Source: Candidatus Poribacteria bacterium (GTDB taxonomy: Bacteria > Poribacteria > WGA-4E > UBA9662). Taken from it: 44,126 bases of DNA. The position numbers and the translations under genes are program-made. Where the stretch lies: assembly GCA_002709695.1 (NCBI GenBank), contig PAQF01000041.1, forward strand, positions 4,174-48,299, given 5' to 3'. This document shows, piece after piece, positions 26,029-39,100 of this stretch. Within the stretch, counting starts at the first letter, position 1. Each line of letters begins with the position of its first letter. The notes beneath the pieces are model-generated. The model was not told where the DNA came from. It made no database searches and worked only from the letters and a program-made list of their open reading frames with translations.

Positions 26029-27066
26029 TTACGAAAGTTGAATTACCTCATTAGATTCAGAAGACAACATGGCAGCATCATAGACTCGCATAACTTCCAA
26101 AATCTGCGTTGGTTTCACAATCAGTTCATCACCATTATTCAGCACATTGGAAATATTTTGATAATAAGCTCTCCAAGAACTTTTCACAGGCTCAACAATA
26201 AGATCCTCAACTTCGCCACCAACCTCCGTTGAAACCTGAGCATAATTTGCAGAATCTTGCTCGGCCACATCAATGTTACCATTAATCATCGCAGGTTCTT
26301 GAGGATCAATACCATACTTGACCAATCCACCGAGGGTTCCTTGGATGTACCATCTTGGTTTCGCTTTTCTTGCGAGGTTACCTATCTCAATTTGGTAAAA
26401 GACATCGTTTTGAAATTTAATCCATAGATTGGCGTAATTTCCAATATCCGTTTCCCAATACCGACTATAATGAATATCACAGAAAACTGTTTTGACGGGA
26501 GAATCAACCAGTTGCAACGCCTGATCAACAAAATGCGCTGGCCAATCGAAAAGTATACCCCCACTTTGATTTTTCACACCACGCCATCCACCTGGGGCAC
26601 CATAACGCATAATAGCAACTTGAAACAAATATGGCGTCCCAAGCAGACCATCATCGATTATTTTTTTAACTGTTGCATAGTCCCAATCCCAACGCCGATT
26701 ATGGAAAACACTTAAAAGTACATTATTTCGATTACTAGCTTCAATCATTGCTTCAGCTTCAGCAGCATTCATGCACATAATCTTATCAGTAACAACATGC
26801 TTACCATTATCCATCGCTTTGATTGCTAACTCTGCATGAGTATTATGTGGAGTCGCTAACACAACTAAATCGACCCGATCATCTGCAATCACTTGGTCAA
26901 TTGTTTTATAAATAATTGCACCAGGATAATGTTCCGCTGCGGCAACTCGACGCTCCGGATTTCTAGTAGCAATTGAACAAACCTCGATTCCATCTGCTAA
27001 ACCAATCAGATAAGCATGAAAACAGCGACCCGCGAAACCATATCCAATAACTGCGGCATTAACCAT
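26029..27066 (-). CDS. Gfo/Idh/MocA-family oxidoreductase
   Basis: 345 residues from the ATG at 27066. The longer frame to 27132 runs through a terminator hairpin, and GGGGGA lies about 8 bases before 27066, so the short form is correct. The N-terminal Rossmann fold opens with VIGYGFAGRCFH (GxGxxG). ATPHNTHAELA and KHVVTDKIMCMNAAEAEAM follow; the lysine of the usual EKP motif is kept but the flanking residues are D and I. HNRRWDWDY and the beta-sheet C-terminal domain (GGILFDWPAHFVDQAL) complete the protein. Members oxidise sugars, inositols or related substrates with NAD(P); the substrate cannot be told. It is the first gene of the minus-strand run leading to the ccm and trp genes. Confidence 0.92.
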   Translation of the reverse strand: MVNAAVIGYGFAGRCFHAYLIGLADGIEVCSIATRNPERRVAAAEHYPGAIIYKTIDQVIADDRVDLVVLATPHNTHAELAIKAMDNGKHVVTDKIMCMNAAEAEAMIEASNRNNVLLSVFHNRRWDWDYATVKKIIDDGLLGTPYLFQVAIMRYGAPGGWRGVKNQSGGILFDWPAHFVDQALQLVDSPVKTVFCDIHYSRYWETDIGNYANLWIKFQNDVFYQIEIGNLARKAKPRWYIQGTLGGLVKYGIDPQEPAMINGNIDVAEQDSANYAQVSTEVGGEVEDLIVEPVKSSWRAYYQNISNVLNNGDELIVKPTQILEVMRVYDAAMLSSESNEVIQLS

Positions 27067-27084
27067 AAAATATCCCCCACAATC

Positions 27085-27126
27085 AAAAAACTCCTCAAGC
27101 CAAATTCTATCGGTTTGAGGAGTTTT
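27085..27126 (-). terminator. Hairpin terminator after the giant surface-protein gene
   Basis: A 16-bp inverted repeat (27085-27100 with 27111-27126, core ACTCCTCAA/TTGAGGAGT) flanks a 10-base loop and ends in T-runs on both strands. It has one mismatch on the minus strand, which is a G-U wobble on the plus strand. It lies 32 bases after the giant gene's stop codon and 19 bases before the oxidoreductase start. Confidence 0.9.
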
Positions 27127-27158
27127 TATCAAGATTAATTCAAGCTACATCGTATGAA

Positions 27159-30100
27159 TTACTTTAAAATAATCATCTTCCTTGTCGCATTAAACTGTCC
27201 AGCCTCAAGCTCATAGAAGTAAATTCCACTGGCAACTTCTTCCCCATGCAGATTCCGACCATCCCAATAGGCCGCTTTGTGTCGAGCAATATAGCTTCCG
27301 GAAGATTTAAATCCTAAGTCAAGCTCACGAACTAACTTACCCGATGCATTATAGATACGGATTGTTACAAGCCGGTCCTCCTTTATATGATACGGAATCC
27401 ATGTTTCCGGATTAAACGGGTTGGGATAATTTTGCCCAAGTGCAAAACTCAGGCTTGGGGCAACCAACTGGCTTAAATTATCTATCAGCTTTATACGAGC
27501 TGGGACCAAATCTGCTTTAGAATCAGACAACTTAAGATTTTCCAGGTGTATGGAGTTCAAAACATGATTAATATCCACTTTCGGTTGGAACACAATAGTC
27601 GCTAATTTGCTTGTTGCTGCTGTAACACTCTCATCTACTTCTCCAATTTCAACTGCAGCAATCTGTTCAATTCTTCCATCCAACAATCGTGGTTCAATCC
27701 AAAAGCTAGATCCTTGCAGCGTATTACCCTCTTCAACCCTAATAACATCCAGAAAATTTGGGTCATACTTCAAATCAAACTGAAACCCTTTGAGTCGCTC
27801 ATTCAAGGCCACATTGACGGATAATACAATCTGTTCAAGTGAACTCCCTGCCTCAATAGTTTCGATAGACATTGAAACATCCGCACGAGGAGCAAGAAAC
27901 TTCACAACCGGTGCAGCTGCTACCGCACCATCATTCTCATTAAAATGCTTTGCCACAAGTCTTAGGTCTAGAACATCGACAGAACCACTCCGATCTATAT
28001 CTGCAGCAGCATCGAACTCCTCAGCCCCGAGAGCATTACTAACTTGAACTAAATCCAAAATGTCAACAGACTCATCTCTGTTCACATCCCAAGGATTCTC
28101 TTGTGCAGCTGTTTCCACCAAACGATACGTTTCGAAATACCGTGTGGACATAGTAAAAGTTTTTCTTCTCTTATCAATCTTGCTTACTTTTTTAAGTTTC
28201 CACCTTCCATCGCTCAGAGCATAAACACTCAAATCATCTGGTGATTCGAATACTGGATAAGGGATAGTAACTTTAGCACTTTTAGCAAATTTTGACTTAA
28301 ACGGAGAACCATCCTGAGATACAGCAGCAAAACGATAAACAGTCCCTTCCACCGATCCAGCAAAATCCGGCACGTCAGTATCAATTAACTTGTCAATTGA
28401 TACCGCAGCATACATGGTCGAATCTTTTGAGATTGATTTGGCACGCGCTGTAATACGTGCACCATTGGCCATAACTGCAGTACCTCCCTTTCGCGCTGAC
28501 AAAACCGTCACATTCAAGTTTTCGGAAGGCGATAGCGATTCAACTCCAGAGGGACTAATCGACGTCAGTGCATAATAATACGTTGTACCAACATCAACAT
28601 CAGAATCGGTGAACTCTGTCTTACGTAGTTTCCCTTTCCTTCGCCTGACGTTTTTGAGCTCTGTAATCGGCACTTCAGAACGATACAAATTATAATATTT
28701 AGCATCCGGATCAACCGTCCAACTCACAATAATTTCAGTACCTGAATAAGTCAGCCTACCGGACAAAGTAACAGGAGGCGCATCCGGCGGTTTGTTATCC
28801 ACGGTAACAGTTACCCTATAGGTTTTGCTGACATTACCAGCAGCATCAACTGCCGACAAAGCCAACCGGTTCTTTCCTTCTTTTAAGGAAATTGTTTCCG
28901 TAATCACATTCTTATTTGTTGGAAGTGCAACAGGTTCTTTATCATTGATCATAAGGGTAATCGACTCAGCTGAGACTTTACTATTATCACTAAACTGGAT
29001 CTTCGCTTGAATCTTCGGCCGATCAATTTGATCTGGTAAATTGACAAATTTGATCTTGGGTAGAGTACGGTCTAAAAACACTGTTTGGGCAGGTGACGCA
29101 GGACTTTGTAATTTTGCCCGACTTCTTGTGAAAGAAGTAACCTTATTAACACCTGACTTTAGTAAAATACGATCAATCTCAAAATTACCATCTTTGTCAA
29201 CGGGAACAATGCCCATTGGCTTATCGTTAACAAACACCTCCACTTCAACTTTTTTACCATTATAATCAGCGATCTGACCACTCATGGGGATTTCTGGTGA
29301 ATTTGTATAAATCTTATTTTGACCCCGATTATTTATAACGATATCAAAAGCAGACGTAACACCTTTGCTCTTCGCTTGAGGTACAGATGCTTCTGCCACC
29401 AACTGGCGGTTATTAAAACGATTGCCTCTCCTCTTCCCATCCGTCTTCGGATTTTCAAAAGGTATCCAAATACTCTCAGAGTCAAACGAACTTTGAGATG
29501 CGAGAACGACTAAACTTGCAGTTTTCGCCCCTCCTTTAATTTTTGTATTTTTGCTGACTTTAGCCATTGCTTCATAACGCTTAGATTTAGCAGGAACATT
29601 GTACAGCCTTTTTTGGACCTCATTAAAATCAAGCTTTACCAACTTCTGAGGAATAACATCAGGCTCTATTTCAGCAAGTTGTGAAACTACATCCCACAGC
29701 ACTTCAGAAGACATGCCTGCTCCAAAGCCACCGCCGAGACCACCTCCAAGACCACCTCCCAAACCTCCAGCATCTGCCTCTGCCCAAGCAGGTCTCTTCT
29801 TACTGCTAATTGTGGTGTCAAGATTAGAGAAATCAAGAAACGCAGCAGTAATGTTTTCACTAGCATTGAAGAGAATTGTGAATTCTTGTCCCGCCACAAT
29901 TTTCTTCTCAGAAACCCGGACGTTGCTAATCCCCAAATCGGCCATCTCTGCGGGTTTACCACCTAAATCTATCGCTGGTGAAACCGGAGGCGTAAGTGAA
30001 ACACCAAAATTAAAGTCAAACGAAGTCGCATTACTAAAACTATCACTTACAGTAATACTCAAAGTATTTAAACCAACAGCTAAGTCTAACGGTTCATTCA

Positions 30101-33100
30101 ACTCCTGTAAATCAAGAGGATCTTCCAAAGCAGCGAATTCCATCGAATCATCAAGTGCTCCTAAATCCATAGGCTCCGCTAAAGCCCCAGCATCCAATGG
30201 ATCCTCCAGTGCTCCAAGCTCTAAAGGATCTTCTAATGCTCCAAGTTCTAAAGGATCTTCCAGTGCCCCCAATTCCAGTTGAAGCCGGCCAAACAGAACG
30301 ACGCAACCAGTTCCACGATCATAGCGATGTGGACTACCTTCCCCAAACAAGTCATTAGAAACAACTCCATTAACCTCAACCGCCATATTTTCAAAATCGA
30401 TACCGCCATCAGAATCTAAGACCTGAAAATCAATGGCCAGCATACTTGTTGTACTCACCTCATCCCCGGGTTGAGGGAAGTTCGGAACAATCTTAGGAGG
30501 TGTCTCGTCAGAAGCAGCTGTGTCAACTGCAAACTGAACCTGACCCTGGCTAACGTTCCCAGCGATATCCTCTGCTCTCACGGTTGCCGTATAGTTGGCA
30601 TTAGCAAGTGCCACATCTGGTTTTGCCCTATATTGACCAATAATTGCGTCAAAATCCTGTGTCACAGATACTTGATTCCCATCAGAAGAAACAATACTTA
30701 TACTAACAGAACTGAGATCTTTAGCTTGAACAACCGCTTTTACTTCAGGTTGGCTGTTAGATAAAACAGCTCCTGTTTCAGGCAATATCTCACTAATTCC
30801 TGGCGCTGTATAGTCGACCTCAAAATCACCGGAGTCAAACGAGATTGTATTTCCTGCAACATCGCTAGCTATCACGCGGAAAAAGTGCGTTCCTTCCGTC
30901 AATTCTGCTAATTCGTTTGAATCCTCTGCTGGTATATACGACAAATGCTTCCCATCATATGTAAACTCAAATAGCTGTACATTCCCATCTAGAATCAACT
31001 GCAACTCTGACTCATCAATACCAGCCCCACCTGGATTATCAGTCAATTCAACAGACATTTCGACGATCTTGGATTTGATCCTGCTTCCAGGAACTGGTTT
31101 GGGATTACCAATTACTGGAGGTCGCACATCAGCAACTAGCGACAGTGTTTCAGACGGCTCACTAACGTTGCCAGCCGCATCTGTAGCAACAGCTATAATC
31201 TGATTCTCACCTGCTACGAGTATGAGTTTGGGCTGAATAAAGTTACCATTTTCATCAGCAGCAAGTGTCGTTGTCGGTTTTCCATTTACAACAATTTTAA
31301 TTGAAGCTAGCGGTTCCGCTTTACCTTCAAGATCCACTAAACGCTTATTAAGCGGCGATAAAATGGAATTTAAGACTGGAACTTCAGTTGACGTATCAAC
31401 AGCAAATTTTGAGTTAACAATCTTTTCGTTGCCAGACTTGTCCCTAGCATAAATTGTCAATACATGCACTCCATCAGACAAGTTCTCAGGCACAAATGAA
31501 AGCGTACCAATATCAACATCGGCAGGGATTTCCTCTGCATCTCCTGAGGTTGCCTGCAATCTAGCTTGAAAGACCTTTGAACTAGCAATACTTCCATCAA
31601 GACGAATCTGCACTTCGGCCAGACCACTGCCAGTATCGTAAGCTGAACCCATCAAAGCAAAATCAGGTCGGCTCAAATCAGCTGCGTTAAGCGAACTACC
31701 AGCTGTTGGACTAATGCCTGAAACAACTGGAGGAACAACATCAGGGAGATCAGCTTCAACTTCAAAGCTCGATTCGACTTCAACATTATTTCCAAATTTA
31801 TCAGCGGCTTCAACCCGAATTTTTGGTTTTGCTCCATTAACAAAAGGTTCACTGATCGAACAAGCAAGCTGCCCGGTGACTGGATCATAAGTTTTCTCTT
31901 GCAATTGGTCATCGATATATAACTTCACAGAATCAGAATTGATACCAATAACATCAGGTGAAACAATCGTCGAATCCTTGACAATGGCACGAATTTCAAG
32001 AACATTTCCGACAGTCGAACCATCCGCAGGTTCAAGTGATTCAATTTGTGGTGGCAACGTATCAAGAACAAAATATCTTGGCGTAGAGGGAGTTCCTTTC
32101 ACTCCAAGAGAATTTATTACGACTAGAGTAACTTCATTCTTGCCTTCAGTAAGCGGAACGTTTGTTACAAAATTCCCGCTTGCTTCATCTATATTCGCAC
32201 GGGTAACCATATCACCATTTACATAAACTTCTACACTTCCTCCTCCAGGCAACTGTGTAATATCAAGTGAACCATCAAGCGTCGTTGGTGATTCTAAGAC
32301 GTACTCAAAACCATCAGTTTCCCCGTCTTCCTGCAAGCGATTCAGGTTAGGCACAGTAACTGCAGTTGGAGGGGCCCCAATTACTTGGAAACTCCTCGTG
32401 CCACTTTCGGCATTTCCTTTAAGGTCAGTCACCTGAACGCTAAGAGTATAACGTCCTGAAACTAGATCAACAGCAGGATAAGTAGTGATTACAACAGAAT
32501 TAACATCGTTGCTAGATTTGGACAATTGGCTAATCGCGACTGACTGAGAATCGACATCGCTCAAAATAACGGAGATAAAATCAGCACTATTGATGTCAAA
32601 ACCACTCTCATTATCAGCAACTGTAACCTTGAGTTCAAGTCTCGGGTCAGCTGTCAACCTCCCTTCACTTGCAGGCGAAACAAACGTAATCTGCGGAGGA
32701 TTCACATCAGGAGCACGAGCATCAACCACAAATTGAAGCGATTTTTCAGCCCTTAGCCCAGCGAGATCACGGGCAACTACTTTCGCCGTATAGGTAACAC
32801 CTGTGATTAAATTCCGTCCTTCCAATGGCAGAATAACATCCGATATAGAGCGCGTACCACTGGCGTTACGACGACTGTCACCACCATCTAACGAGACTGA
32901 TGTCGTACCTTCAAGAAGGTAAAGATCAATAAACGCAATCCCTCCGGCATCCGTCACCTCAACAGGCACAGGAGGTCGAACATTTGGGGTCTTGTGCACC
33001 GTCTGCATTCGGTTGGATGAACCTGGAGGACCACTTACTTTCCCCAATACAAGATCAATTTGAGGAGGGGTATTATCAATGATCAACGGAATCGCATTAG

Positions 33101-36100
33101 CTTGCCGACTGATATTTCCTGATTCGTCAGTTGCTATCCCTACTATTTGATAGGAACCATCTGGCAAATCGCTGATTTCTTGATTGAATCCCCCCTGCAT
33201 ATCAGCCTCGGCGGTTACTTGAAGTTCAACTGCTCCTTGAACAGTAATGTCAATTTTTGCTTTCGGCTCAGTTTCACCTGTAATTGTAACTTTGTTTCCA
33301 GACACAATAGCTGGTTCAAGTGAATAAAACTTCGGGGGTTCTGGCGGAGTCCGATCAATGACTATTATTTTGGCTGTCGTTGTCGAGACATTTCCAGCCG
33401 GATCTTTCACCCTCAGGCTGACATTGCCGGTCTTTTTCGCTACAAACTTGATACTTCTTTCTGTATAGGTCGATTCATCAAAATCAATACCATCAGAATC
33501 ATCAACATCCCAAGCGAATCCAGCCACCCGACCACTGTTATCAGTTGAAGAACTAGCATTCAGCTCAATTTCTGCCCCTTGCTTTACTGTTATCTCAGTG
33601 GGCTCGATGGAAGCCTGAGGTAGAGTTTTATCAACTACACGTAGGATAAATTCTTTATCCTTTGGTAGCCTTGCGACATTCCCAGCACGATCAGTTGCTT
33701 CAATGTAATACGGGAAATCAACGCCTTGCTCAAGTGCACTAGCATCAATCCCTGTAATCCCTGCAGCTCTCATTAAATCCAATGGATTATCCGGCACATC
33801 AACCTGGGCTTCAAAAGAGTCACCCGAGCGAGAAGCTAAACTTTCTGTCTCAACCAAAACCACGTTAACCCGATCAACTTTATCATTATCAGCAACGGAA
33901 GCTTTCATCGTTACAATTTCTCCTGTGCCTACACTAATATCACCTAAAGCACTTACTGCAGACTGAATTAAACGCCCTGCATCAACACTAGTAATCTCGG
34001 GAGAAACATTATCAATCAGATGAGGTCCAATCGTTACACTATTTTTATGAAGTTCATCAAAAACTTCAACCCGAATTTTGTATTGAGTAACATCAGTCCC
34101 ATAACCAGCTGTATCCCAAAGAACAGATACAGGCCCTGTAACCAAGTTTAATTCTTCCCTAACAGGATTAAATGATGCCCCTTCAGTCAATTCCATTATC
34201 TGGAAACTGGCTGTAACAGGCTTTTCTGACTCAAGTTGAAACTTAATCTCAACTTCCTTATTATAGCCATCAACCTCAAGGTTACGGATAATTGGGCCAG
34301 TGTTAGAAACTACTACAAGTTTTGTTGTAACTTCCACTTTGTACTTTTCATTTGTTTCTGCTTCCTGAACAGTGAAGGTCAAATCATACGCTTTGCCTTT
34401 TTGCCCCGAGGGTGCTAACCAAGAAAACTTCCCAACACCAGGCTTAGACTCGAAACCACCTAGGGATTTGGGATTAACCTCTATAAGAATTTCATCGTCA
34501 TTTGGATCGTGAAAGGTAACCTCAAGAGATACCTGCTCCCCTTCAACGACATTAATAACTGGTTGAATTTCATCAATAACAGGTTTCAAATTTAAAGCAG
34601 CAATATTCAACTGGATATCTGCTTCACCTTTTGCATTATCTCTATCATAAACACGAATGGTAAAGTTGTGCTCACCAACATCCCCCGTTTTTGTCTTAAT
34701 GACAAGTGTTGACCCAGCAATTTTCGCCTCGCCCTTTGGTATTCGCCCTTTCAACTCGAAACGCAAAGGTTCATCAGAGCCATCCGGATCTGATGCTAAA
34801 ACTGGATCCTCAGGTGACAACGCCACAAGCGAAACTGCTAAAGTATCCCCTTCAATAATTTGCGCTGGTACACGGATCGGATTAACGAACACCGGGGGCC
34901 GATTGACATTATCGACCAAAACCTGAACAGATTCTTTTGTTGACGCCTGGGAGTTGTCAGTTGCGACTATTAAGACCCGATATCCTTTTTCTATCGCTGA
35001 ATCAAGATCCGTTTGCCATCTAAAAGTACCATTCCCATTTCCATTATCAATTAACTCTGCGCTCTCTGGAGCATTTTCAAGTGTCAGCGCAACCTTTTCA
35101 TCTGGATCAACCCCAAAGTCCGGGTCCGTAAAGGTAACAGGAAATTGGATGACCGATCCCTCTTCCACCGACTGAGCGGAAAGTTCATTAACCAATATAG
35201 GTGGTTGATTTGTATTAAGCACATCAATTTTGAATACGTGTTTATTTTGTCCCAACTTAACAGTCGCTTTAGGGTCAAGGGCATTAACAGTAACTGTAAA
35301 CGGTTCTCTACCTGCAATATCGTAGTCTGGAATCCAACTAATTTTGGCTACTCCTGGACTAATCCCTGTCAAAACTGCCCCAAGTGGAAGCCCTTCCGGC
35401 CGAAAACTGATTTTGTCGCCGTCTATATCCAAAGCCTGAAGTCCTATGGTTAGCAATTGACCTTCCTGAACCTGTTGGTCAGCAACCGGATCCATCTTCG
35501 GAATAATATTTCGATCTTGCACGCGAATCCGAATTGTTTTCTGATCTGAAAGTGCTATATTTTTGTCACTGCGAACCTCCTCTACACTCAGCAACACAGT
35601 CCAAATCCTAGCCCCGTCCGGTCCATCACCATCTTTCAACGTTGGTTCCCAGAAAAACTCACCAGTACTCTGGTCAAATATTGCATTATCTGGCAATCCT
35701 TCAGCTCCAAAAACTAGTGGATCTCCTTCAGCGTCCTTTGCCTGTAACTGAATTTTGAGCAGATAATCTTCTGACCCATCAACATCCTGTAATCGGTTTG
35801 TCGCTTCACCAGTGGAATGACGTACGGATTCGCGGATGTTATATACATCTTTCTCCAAAAGCAAAGTTGGGGGAGTATTTATCCTACCTACACCAACGGT
35901 AAATTCAGCCTGCGCCGAAAGTTGATTAACCTTATCATCATCCTCCACTTTAATAATAAAATTGACAAGCCGATCGGTGTCTTTCTCCAAATCAAGACTC
36001 CACCGCAACATAACATCAACCGAAGTACCACCTTTAACCTCTGAAGTTTGTGACGCAATCACATTCTTAACTTCAGGAACGGTTCCTCTACTACCAATGC

Positions 36101-39100
36101 GAATAATGGTAAATTCGAACACTTCATTTGGATCAGGATCTATCACCTGAATATTAAATTCAGCAATAGGATTTTCATTAGGGTCAACATGCATGCTAGT
36201 AATATTTTGGAAGGCAGGAGTTCGATTAATCTGGAAAATCTCAAGCTGAAACTTGAGTGGCTCCGGATTTCCACTAACGAAAATCCCTATATCGTGTGTA
36301 CCAACAAATGTCGATTTTGGAAACCAATTAAAATTGAGCCCACCAAGAACAGAGCGTAACTGATACCCAGCATCAGTTGGCAATCCAGTTAATGTATACT
36401 TAAGGACTTTGCCCTCCGGGTTTTCGACAGAGATTGGAACTTCTATCCGCTTACCAGTCCCGTGGGTGAATTTCAGCTCCTCAGCAGGAAGAGATATATT
36501 TCCAAGTTGCGCAAACTGGGGGGGATCGAAAACCGAGAGGATTTCAATTCCAACTTTTTTCCATGCTTCAGTACTATCAACTCTCGCCACACCAGTTGCA
36601 GGATCAATATCAATTACCTTCAAGCTAAAAGCATCTACACCAAAGTAATCACGCGGAGGTGTATACATCAACTTTAGGATATCACCAGCTTGTAACTTAT
36701 TCGGAATATTACCAGAAATCTCCCCTTTAATAGGATTGGTAAACTGACTTACCATTAAGGAATCTCCATCTGGATCAACCACTTTTAATTGAATTTCTAC
36801 AGCAACGTCCTCATCCGTAATAATAGTATCACTATCAATTTCAATTCGAGGTAAATCATTAACAGGTTCGACAAGGACTTTTACCGTAGCTGGCACAGGA
36901 TTACCTTTCCCATCACTTACCATGTAAGTAAAACTATCAAGGGAAGTTGAATCATTAAAATAATCTAGATTAGGAGTGTAAACGGGCAAACCACCTGGCC
37001 CAATCTCTACCTTCCCGTTCTCCGCCGACTTGACCGAAACAACAGTCAAGTTGTCACCATCAACATCCTTCGTGTTCCTAAAAACACTAATTTCGAACCC
37101 CTTGGTATCTTCTGGAAGAGCGACAATTTCATTGTCGATAATGTCGACACCTGGTAACGGCTGATCGTTGACAGGCCTAATAACAATTTCCACATTAGCT
37201 CCCGAGGTTGCTCCTTTATCATCTGCGACCAAGTAAGTAAAAGAGTCTGTGCCAAAGAAGTTTTCTTCCGGTGTATATTCATACGTTCCATTGCCTTTAT
37301 CGGCAATTTTGACACCACGCCCACTTTTGGCGGAAATGGATTGGAATTTAAGCTTTGCCTTTTCAGCATCTCGGTCGTTTTTGGTTAAACCTTCCTCGGT
37401 AATAATCAATAGTTGATCTTCATTAGTTTCAAGAACATCATCTTCAACTGTTGGTGGGTCATTAATTGGTTTAACCTCAATGGCTACCGTTGCTGACTCA
37501 CTTAAACTACCTTTCCCATCACTAATTTTGTAGGTAAAACTATCAAGGGAAATTGAATCATTAAAATAATCCAAATGCGGTGAATACAACAAGGTTCCAT
37601 CTTCTTGTATCTTGACAATACCATGTTCCGGCTGTGTTATACTCACAACTTTGATGTCATCACCATCTGCATCTGAATCATTGAGAAGCACAGGAATTTG
37701 GACTGGTTGATCCTCATCAGTGACTGAATTATCATCAACTATCTGAGGTTCGGTATTTTGAGGTTCTTTAACAGCAACAATCGTTTCAGCAATATCCTTC
37801 CCACCATTGGCATCCTCAACCTCCAACACAATAATGATTTCACCCGACGCCTGAGGTGCAAATTCAACCTGCTTACCTGTCTCTTCAAAATTGACATTTC
37901 CACCTTTGGTGTACCAGCTATATTTTAGATTCTCTGCCTCAACAGCATCTTCAGCATCTGCTTCTAAAATAATGGTCCCGCCAACTTCACCAGAATATGG
38001 ACCGTCAATAAAACCTAATATCGTTGGTGGAGTATTTTCAATGGTAACATTTGCCTCGACATCGGACGATCCGCCCGCATCATCTGTAACTCTCAGTGTA
38101 GCAGTCGATGTACCAACAGTTTTCAAGTCAAATGTAACAATCTTACCTTCTTTGGTTTCACCATCAAATTCCCATTGATACGTAAGAGGATCTGCACCTG
38201 GATCCACAGATTCAGACGCATCGAACTTGATTTTCCCTCCCTCTTTCCCCGTATAAGGACCACCAGGTTTTGCTATTGGAGGTGCATTCATGACTGTTAC
38301 TTGGAACACTTCACTTTTAGCTTCTTCTAAATCCGCATCAGTGACTGTTACCGTTACACTATAAACATTATCTGCTTTATATACATGGCTAATGCTATCT
38401 AAATTTCTGCCATTTTTAGTTTCACCATCGCCAAAATCCCATTGATAAAAAAGTTCTTCCTTATTTGCCGTTACTTGAAACGCAAATTCATCTCCCTCGT
38501 TACCTTCTCTCGTGCCAATTGGCTGATCAACCTCAGGAGGCAAATTTTTCACTTTAACTACAAATTCATGAACGGATTCTCCCCCGTCCTCATCCGCAAC
38601 CGTAACACTCGCGTTAAAATCACCTTTGTCTTCATATGTATGACTCAAATTACTCTCTTGCCCCGAAGATACCACTAGTGTCCCATCTCCAAAATCCCAC
38701 CGATAAGACAAGACATCTTCTTCACCTGAGTCTTTGGCCTCAACTGAAAAATTAATCTCCGATTTTTGAAACGCTTCAATATCCTGTTGAAATTCAATAA
38801 ACTCTGGAATTGCATTTCTAATATTGACTGTCGCGGTACGAGTAACCGAGGCCCCATCGGCGTCTCTTACAGTCAATATCAACTGATAACGGCCGTCATT
38901 AACATATACGTGCGTCACCGAGGTAATGTCTATCCCCACCTCCTGTTCACTACCATCACCAAAATCCCAGACATACGTCAACTCACTGAGATCAGAGGCA
39001 ACAGCATCAAATTCTACTTCCTGGCCTTCATCCGCAGTTTGATTAGCAGGTGGCTGAATAATTTCCGGGTCTATGTTAAAAATAGTCACTTGTACAGTTT

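Noticed and set aside
29713-30282. 189-residue plus-strand frame rich in P and S
   Set aside because: It is the mirror of the glycine-rich and minisatellite repeats of the giant gene; the repetitive Pro/Ser pattern comes from the opposite coding strand.
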